A DNA stretch of 64,000 nucleotides, from NCBI GenBank assembly GCA_001599755.1, contig BCHX01000004.1:4774001-4838000 (forward strand), given 5' to 3'. Source of the DNA: Gliomastix tumulicola (Eukaryota; Ascomycota; Sordariomycetes; Hypocreales; Bionectriaceae). This document shows positions 58,396-64,000 of the stretch, piece after piece. The notes beneath the pieces are model-generated. The model was not told the DNA's origin and searched no databases. It saw only the letters and a program-made list of their open reading frames with translations. How positions within the stretch are numbered: position 1 is the first letter of the stretch; each line of letters opens with the position of its first letter. Both the position numbers and the translations under genes were made by a program.

Positions 58396-59607
58396 TCAGC
58401 TAAAGGTCCCCTCCTCTCCTTCCTCCAACTGCTCGTCCTCCCACTCCTCCTCCTCCTCATCCCACACCCACGTCGAAGGGGCATCATTCGTGGCGTCCGA
58501 ACCATCACAATCTATTCCACGGCGGACCTGAGTCAAATCCTTGGCCTTGGCCGCCCGGAGGACGCCGCGGTCGACCACGCCGCCCGCCTCCTCTACAGCC
58601 GACTGCAGCTTGAACGGCACCGTGAGGACGTAGTAGTGCAGCTGCCCGGGCTCGCCCTCGTCCCGCTCCCACTTTTGGCCGTTGATGGAGCTCGACCCCG
58701 ACCAACGCTGTACAAACCTGTCTCTCTTGGCCGGCGTGCTCTCCTTTGCTCTAGTAGCAACCCGCTCTTCCTCTTGGGAACCCTCTGCAAAGACAGAGGC
58801 GTCGGCGAACAGGGGCGTGCCGTCCTTCCTGCTGAAATACCACCGCTGGCTCATGTGCCGCGCGATGGAGTTGACCTGGTACTTCTTCTGCTCCAGCGTC
58901 TCGAGCTCCAGGCACACCTCGGTCACGCTGCTGGGCAGCTCCCGGCCCAAGACCTCAATCCACCGCCCACTGCCAATGCGCAGCCGCTCACTGTCCTCCC
59001 AGTTCCACCAGTCCGTGTGACGCAAGGTCACGGTGAGCCGCCGGAACCAGAAGTACTTGACGCCGACAATGTCCCGCAGCCAGCCGCCGCCCTCGAGCTC
59101 GCACAGCTGCGCGAAGATGTGCAGGCTGCCCATCTCCATTCTGTCCTCGGGCCTCTGGCCGAGCCGGCGCAGGGTCCGCGCGACGTTGTCGAGGCGGTGC
59201 ATGAGCTGCGCGCGCTTGCGGTCGCGGTTGTACCCGGGCGGCGCGCGGTCCTGCCAGGCCATGTAGTGCGTCTCCTCCTTGAGCACGTGCGGCATGAGCC
59301 AGCACTCGTTGTAGATGGCGCGGCACGTCCGCAGGAGCTCCGTGTCGGTGCGGCGCGGCGCCGAGTAGGACGGGCGCGTGAAGCAGGTGCGCTCCGAGTA
59401 CTGCACCGTCGGGTCCGGGTCGACGTACTCGGTCAGGGCGAGCTTGAAGATCTCGTTGCGCACCTCGGGCGGCAGTTTCGTCATGAGCGGCGAGGACAAT
59501 TGGGGGTCGGGCGCTGTGGTCTCGAGAGACTGGTACAGCTCGGCGGGCGCGACGGAGAGGCTCATCGTGAAGAAGCTGGCTAGGCGCTGGGAGCAGGTCG
59601 CGAGCAT
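58396..59607 (-). CDS. Conserved-looking fungal protein of unknown function (F-box-like start)
   Basis: A single open frame of 403 residues without introns. A second ATG at residue 15 (MSLSVAPAEL) could also be the start. The segment LPPEVRNEIFKLALTEYV at about residue 45 is typical of fungal proteins with a degenerate F-box-like helix, and LRTCRAIYNECWLMPHVLKEETHYM continues that type. The middle part is rich in Trp and charged residues, and the C terminus ends in a long acidic run. Fungal genomes carry many such intronless proteins; F-box proteins link targets to SCF ubiquitin ligases, but I cannot show that here. Confidence 0.7.
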   Translation of the reverse strand: MLATCSQRLASFFTMSLSVAPAELYQSLETTAPDPQLSSPLMTKLPPEVRNEIFKLALTEYVDPDPTVQYSERTCFTRPSYSAPRRTDTELLRTCRAIYNECWLMPHVLKEETHYMAWQDRAPPGYNRDRKRAQLMHRLDNVARTLRRLGQRPEDRMEMGSLHIFAQLCELEGGGWLRDIVGVKYFWFRRLTVTLRHTDWWNWEDSERLRIGSGRWIEVLGRELPSSVTEVCLELETLEQKKYQVNSIARHMSQRWYFSRKDGTPLFADASVFAEGSQEEERVATRAKESTPAKRDRFVQRWSGSSSINGQKWERDEGEPGQLHYYVLTVPFKLQSAVEEAGGVVDRGVLRAAKAKDLTQVRRGIDCDGSDATNDAPSTWVWDEEEEEWEDEQLEEGEEGTFS

Positions 59608-59836
59608 ACCTTCGAGGGTGATGGAAAGAAAAGATGATGACGCTGGGGGTGTGTAGGTGGGAAAATCGCTGCGTATTTATGTGTCGAAATTCACGGTCAG
59701 ACTTGGGGGCCACACACGGAAATGGTGGTCATCAGTCAATCAAATCCAGGCAGCAGGCGTCAGGCAGCCACGCCAAGCGGCGTGAACCATTTTGTGCTAC
59801 ATGAATTACATCACCCCCTTATTTATTGTGCACATT

Positions 59837-59870
59837 CCATCCATCCATCCATCCATCCATCCATCCATCC
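59837..59870 (+). repeat. CCAT tetranucleotide microsatellite
   Basis: Eight tandem CCAT units plus CC. It lies just past the 3' end of the protein gene at 59890-60666, outside coding sequence. Confidence 0.9.
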
Positions 59871-59889
59871 AATGTTGCACGACAAGCAT

Positions 59890-60666
59890 CTAGTCCGTTA
59901 CGAATGTGAATTGGTTGTACTCATCATGGATCAGCTTCACCTCCGCCTGTGCACGCAGCGCAAAATCAATAGCCATAGTATTCTCCAGCATCTCAGGCTT
60001 GACCAATTGGCCCGTGGAAAAGGGCTGCCCTGCCGAGATCTGGAAAGAAGTCCGGGGCCTGATGTGGTATTTGCTGTTGGGGTAGGGCGTGAATGCGCCG
60101 AGGATCTTCGCGTTCTGCGGATCATCATCCCTCGAGGCGCCCAGCCCGATGAAGAGGTTGTCTAATAGGCGTCGAAGCGTTAGCGATTGTCTCACATCTG
60201 GAATGCTGGTCGGCAGGGTTCTCGTACGTGTCTTGGCTTCCGACACCTTGAACTCGTGGCCGGAGCTCAGCTTTGTGTCGATGAGAATCCCGCCCAGCTT
60301 TCCCGCTCCAGGCGTGACGGGCGTCGCGAAGTCGCACGTCGTCGTGTCGGTCACGACGAGGTTGACCGTTGAGCCCAGGGTGATGTAGCCATTATCCTGG
60401 CTCCCGAGACTGACAGGCACGGCCTTGGTGACGAACAGCTCGGAGCCCAGGTCCGGGTCGCCGCTGAAGTTGCCGCAGACGGCGAAGTAGTTGGAAGGGA
60501 GGTCGAATGCGACCTGGGCTGCATTCGGTACCTTGGCCGCGCTCACAACGGGGCACCAGGCGTCGCCCGAGGCGCCTCCGGAGACGATCAGACGGTCGGA
60601 GAAGACGGAATAGTCCTGCGTCACGCTGGTCCTGTTGGCGATGACGACCCTGAACGTGGCGGGCAT
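59890..60666 (-). CDS. Hypothetical protein, unknown function
   Basis: I start at the ATG of MPATFRVVIANRTS; upstream codons in frame look non-coding. I infer one 66-nt intron, 60227-60162 (GTACGA donor, CTAAC branch-like site, TTAG acceptor), whose length keeps the frame, so the readthrough version (258 residues) and the spliced version (236 residues) are both possible. The protein is small, without signal peptide or membrane span, and looks beta-rich (AVPVSLGSQDNGYITLGSTVNLVVTD). It resembles small beta-sandwich proteins in general character, but I recognise no family. Confidence 0.65.
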   Translation of the reverse strand: MPATFRVVIANRTSVTQDYSVFSDRLIVSGGASGDAWCPVVSAAKVPNAAQVAFDLPSNYFAVCGNFSGDPDLGSELFVTKAVPVSLGSQDNGYITLGSTVNLVVTDTTTCDFATPVTPGAGKLGGILIDTKLSSGHEFKVSEAKTRTRTLPTSIPDVRQSLTLRRLLDNLFIGLGASRDDDPQNAKILGAFTPYPNSKYHIRPRTSFQISAGQPFSTGQLVKPEMLENTMAIDFALRAQAEVKLIHDEYNQFTFVTD

Positions 60667-61132
60667 GATGATTAGAATGGCAGGGAAGCGACGAGACGTA
60701 TTGCAGTTTTGACGACAGTATCTCAATCCGCGAGAGCTTTTTAGTAGCGATATACGTTGGCCACGGAGCAATCTTATGTTTTCGGGAGCAGCACCGTGCC
60801 TTTAAGTATGTCAGGATGGCAAGATGCAAATGCGTGCGATGAGCTTGGCCTGGGCCCAAAGCTGAAAGCTGAAAATCGGCTCCAATGGCAGGGTTGAAGC
60901 CTTTATTGGACATCGTGACGCTTATGGTCAGCCAACTATTGGAACTAAATGACACACGTACATATGGAGAGGCCACCAGACCGCCAATATTGACGGCGCT
61001 AATGCAGGTCTGGGGGTCGTGTCGGACCTGTCAAGCCATAAAGGTTCTGGACTTTACATGACTGCCAGAAACCGAAATAGAGAAAGCCATGATGATATTT
61101 GGCCTTTCACCTCTCAAGAGGCAGCTTCAATC
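60667..61132. other. Intergenic, no feature seen
   Basis: Upstream of the hypothetical protein gene and downstream of the ankyrin gene. Nothing recognised. Confidence 0.5.
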
Positions 61133-64000
61133 CTAAGCACCCTCAACCTGTAAAGGGTCAATCCCCCACTCTTGCAGGAGGGTAGGCTCCCGACAAGCAT
61201 TCCCCCTACTCCCGCTAAGATACGCCCGACAGGCCTCATAGTGAGCGTACCGGATCGGATCATGCAATGTAGAGGCCATCATATCATCCAACAAAGTCAG
61301 CACGCCTCTGCCCGCCGCGTCCCTGGCATGCACATTTGCGCCGTTCGCGAGCAGCGTCCTCACCGCCAGCTTCTTCCCACACCGCGCCGCGACAAGGAGG
61401 GCAGTCTCTCCAGATCTGTTCCGCCAGTGAACATTCGCGCCGTGCTTGACAAGCGTGTCGAGAATCCGCGGCCCTGTCTTGTAGTCGTCGTCCTCGGGTA
61501 GCTGCGAGACAAACGCCATGAGGGGCGTGTTCCCCCGGCAGTCGTAGTGGTTTGGGTCGACACCGGCGTAGAGGAGGTTCTCGGCCAGTGACAAGCGTAG
61601 ATGCATCCTGTCGTGGGAAGAATCAGGGGGCTCTAATAAGTCTGCTGACTGGCCTCTCCGTCCGCCGGATGAGCCGCGCTGATGGTCGAGGCGAGCGTGC
61701 GACTCCATGCTGCCCTTGCTGAGTATGACGGAGGCGAGCAAATGTAAACCGTTATTTCCTTCCTCGTCCTCGAATTGGGGGGATTCCAAGCTGTGTTGTA
61801 TGAGCCGCATGCGGCGTATTTCCCTGGCAATAGCGGGATGTTGCTCTGCACCAGGATCGGGGTCTAACGCGGGCTCTGGGAGTGCTTGACCTCTAGGCCG
61901 CAGCCTAATGTTGAATGCGTCTCTGTAGTCCGAAACAACTGGTGAATACTTCAACAATATGGGCTGTGCGACGGACTCTTGCACCATTGCGGTAAAAACG
62001 TGGAAGAAGGTCCGTCCATAGTGGTCTCGTGAGAAGTGATCAAACGTAGAGCCAATAAGCCACTCGAGAATCTCGCCAAAGAGGTCGAGACGTAGCTGCT
62101 GGAAGTTGAAGGCATGAAGGAACGTCTGCCCGGAACTATTTTGATAGTTGATGATCCGAGATACGAACTCCTGCTGCAGATAATACGCCAAGCCGTCGAT
62201 GTTACGCATAGCCAGGAGATGGAGAAGCGTGTTGCCAAAAGCATCCTGAAGTCCGGCCTCCTCAGGGCTAGACGGTGCGCAGTCGATCAGCCGACGGCCA
62301 AGGGGTGTAGGGCCAGTTGGGGTGATGAAGAGGTCGCTGAACAGCTCCTTTCGGGCCACGCACAAGCACCGCCGCTTTCGGTGCTCCTCCGACCCAAGGT
62401 CGCACGTTTCCGAGGAGTCTAGGCGGAGAAAGTCACCGGGCAGAGGATAAGGCTTGCCGTCGAAAGGGTCAGCCTGTTGCCCGTCCGGCGACCGCGATAT
62501 CTCGCCTATGGCCTCTTGAATGTTGCTCGACTGATTGCTAGCAAAGTGGCTGACTGGCGCAGGGGGTCTTTTTATGAAATCCTTGACAAGTTCGGCATAC
62601 GACTCTGGGTACTTTGATAGGATCTCCCCAATCTTGGTAATGGGTTCGTTGGCCGGGCTATAGCCTTCGTCCGAAGGGAGCGAGACCGTTGGTGATGGTG
62701 CTTGATCTGGATCCGAGATATCCCCCATTAGCGTTGGCGGCCGGGCGAGCTGCGAAAGCCTTCGAACCGAGTCTTCCACATCCCGTGGCCGGAGCCATCG
62801 AGGCTCCTTGTCAAGGAGCATGATGAGAGTCTTATTGGCAGCCCCCTTGCTATAGCAAAACACACTATCAGCATCTCAATCTTCAATAAACAAGGGCCGG
62901 CCTCTGGAGATAACATACCCCATCCAGGGTTCATTCGGAAGGCTGATAATCTCGATAATCTCGCTAAGACTTAAGGTGGTATAGAGGTATAGGCGACAAA
63001 TATTCTGCCGCATTGAGGGGCTAAGGGAGGGTGGTCCGGTAGGTTTTCCGGTGAGAACAGCAGAGCCCAGGGTGACAGTAGAGCTCAACGGAGCAGTAGA
63101 GCTTAAGGGAACGGTAGAGCTCGAGGGAACTGTAGATGTCAATGGCTGGTCTGTGTCGTCCATTGAGACAACGAGGCTGGAATCTGGTTTGGGATTATTA
63201 TCCCTTCCTTCTGTATCCAGTGCTGTGTCTTCCAGATTTTCCGCTTCTCTGTGATCTTGTAGCCACTGGGACAGGATTTTGTTGCTTTCTCCCCCAGTGT
63301 CGAGCAGGCCCGAAAGGGAATTGAGAGTTGAGGCCGTCAAGCTGGTGCTGTCGGGCTCGTCGGGGTACGGACGGTCCTCGATCGATTGCGGCGAGTCCTC
63401 ATCGTCGTTCATAGCCGAGTGAGTAGAACTGAGCTCGCTTGAGTCCTGGTCGGGATCGCCAAACTGAATATACTCACTCGACCTCATGCTCGAACCCAGA
63501 TGGAAATAATCATTGTGTTGAAAGTAGTTGTAAGGATCATCGTCGTCAACGACATCAACATCATCGTCCTTGAGCCAAGGAAGAGAGTGCAGCGAGAACA
63601 AGTGCACGTGCTCCACAATGTGGTCGAGCAGAGCATCGGCATCTCCCCCGCCCGTCTCGTCACAAAGCGGGCATTGACTGATACCTGACGGAGCCGTCGT
63701 TCTCGAGGCAGCTAGGAGCGTTGTGTACTGAGATTCCTCAATGCCATCATCGTGTAGTTGAGCCGTGTGGGACAAAAGATCGTCCGCTGAGACAAATAAT
63801 ACCGGGGCATGACCTGGAGTCTTGCAAGGGACACACTCCCAGCATGAAGGGTGGTCACGCTCTACATGCTGTTGCCAATCAAGGCGGTGAGTATAGAGGG
63901 TATCCGGCTTGGGGCAGTCTTCGATTATGCAGGTGTAAGGGGCGATATCGTCCATCAAGTGTTTCCTTATAAGTGTCAATAAGCCGCTTGATCTGGCAAG
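61133..64000 (-). CDS. Zinc-finger and ankyrin-repeat protein, 5' partial
   Basis: The minus-strand frame is open to the right edge, so the N terminus is outside the window. Exons seen are 64000-62919 and 62849-61133; the intron starts GTATGT and ends CTATAG in phase. The N-terminal part seen has C2H2-like fingers: YTCIIEDCPKPDTLYTHRLDWQQHVERDH and later CPLCDETGGGDADALLDHIVEHVH. A long acidic Ser-rich region follows, including a degenerate repeat of Ser-Ser-Thr-Val/Ala-Pro-Leu. The C-terminal half has ankyrin repeats (GNTLLHLLAMRNIDGLAYYL, GNTPLMAFVSQLPE, GETALLVAARCGKKLAVRTLL). Such finger-plus-ankyrin proteins are frequent in mould accessory regions; function is unknown. Confidence 0.75.

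Noticed and set aside
58636..59583. 315-residue plus-strand frame opposite the F-box-like protein gene
   Set aside because: Antisense shadow; the minus-strand protein has normal composition and F-box-like motifs.
59837..59870. CCAT repeat considered as part of a CRISPR-like or satellite array
   Set aside because: It is a simple tetranucleotide microsatellite without spacers.

Overview
This window is nuclear DNA of a filamentous ascomycete (Pezizomycotina, most likely a Sordariomycete). Most genes have short introns of about 47-103 nt with GTAAGT-like donors, CTAAC/CTGAC-like branch sites and YAG acceptors. The gene families are typical of mould accessory DNA: HET, HET-NACHT-WD40, PNP-TPR, ankyrin proteins, a Zn2Cys6 regulator, small secreted proteins and a GH5 cellulase. 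All exon boundaries were read by eye; none was tested against RNA or a database.

Layout. 1-11.5 kb is mostly conserved: a MINDY deubiquitinase (5' end cut by the window), a steroid 5-alpha-reductase-like enzyme, an ER-type DnaJ protein, a secreted GH5 endoglucanase and an RBR ubiquitin ligase. 12.6-28.5 kb is immune-type accessory DNA: a PNP-TPR protein, a CorA-like relic, a HET protein, a broken vWA-type gene, a 68-residue six-cysteine secreted peptide with knottin spacing, a larger secreted protein, and an ankyrin protein. 28.7-33.9 kb is a graveyard around one intact SRPK-like kinase: a Gfo/Idh/MocA dehydrogenase, a class III aminotransferase fragment and a P450 tail, with premature stops that all fit C-to-T change in a CpA context, the RIP signature. 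34-38.7 kb holds an arylamine N-acetyltransferase and an amidase. 39.3-43.3 kb is a HET-NACHT-WD40 protein whose last WD repeats are decayed.

44-57.5 kb is the most interesting part: an FAD monooxygenase, a Zn2Cys6 regulator, an amino-acid permease, two divergently transcribed Rieske-oxygenase-like genes, and a cytochrome-b5-reductase-type flavoprotein. The minus-strand oxygenase gene keeps the mononuclear-iron site but lacks the Rieske ligands. The plus-strand gene keeps a membrane anchor and a complete Rieske site but lacks the mononuclear-iron ligands. I infer a split, two-protein Rieske oxygenase served by the adjacent reductase. The iron motif of the catalytic half (E-x2-H-x4-H) resembles carnitine/glycine-betaine oxygenases, so an N-methylated amino compound brought in by the permease is a reasonable but unproven substrate.

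58-64 kb holds two proteins of unknown function and a zinc-finger/ankyrin protein running off the right edge. No CRISPR, rRNA or complete transposon was seen, and I found no tRNA that I could support.
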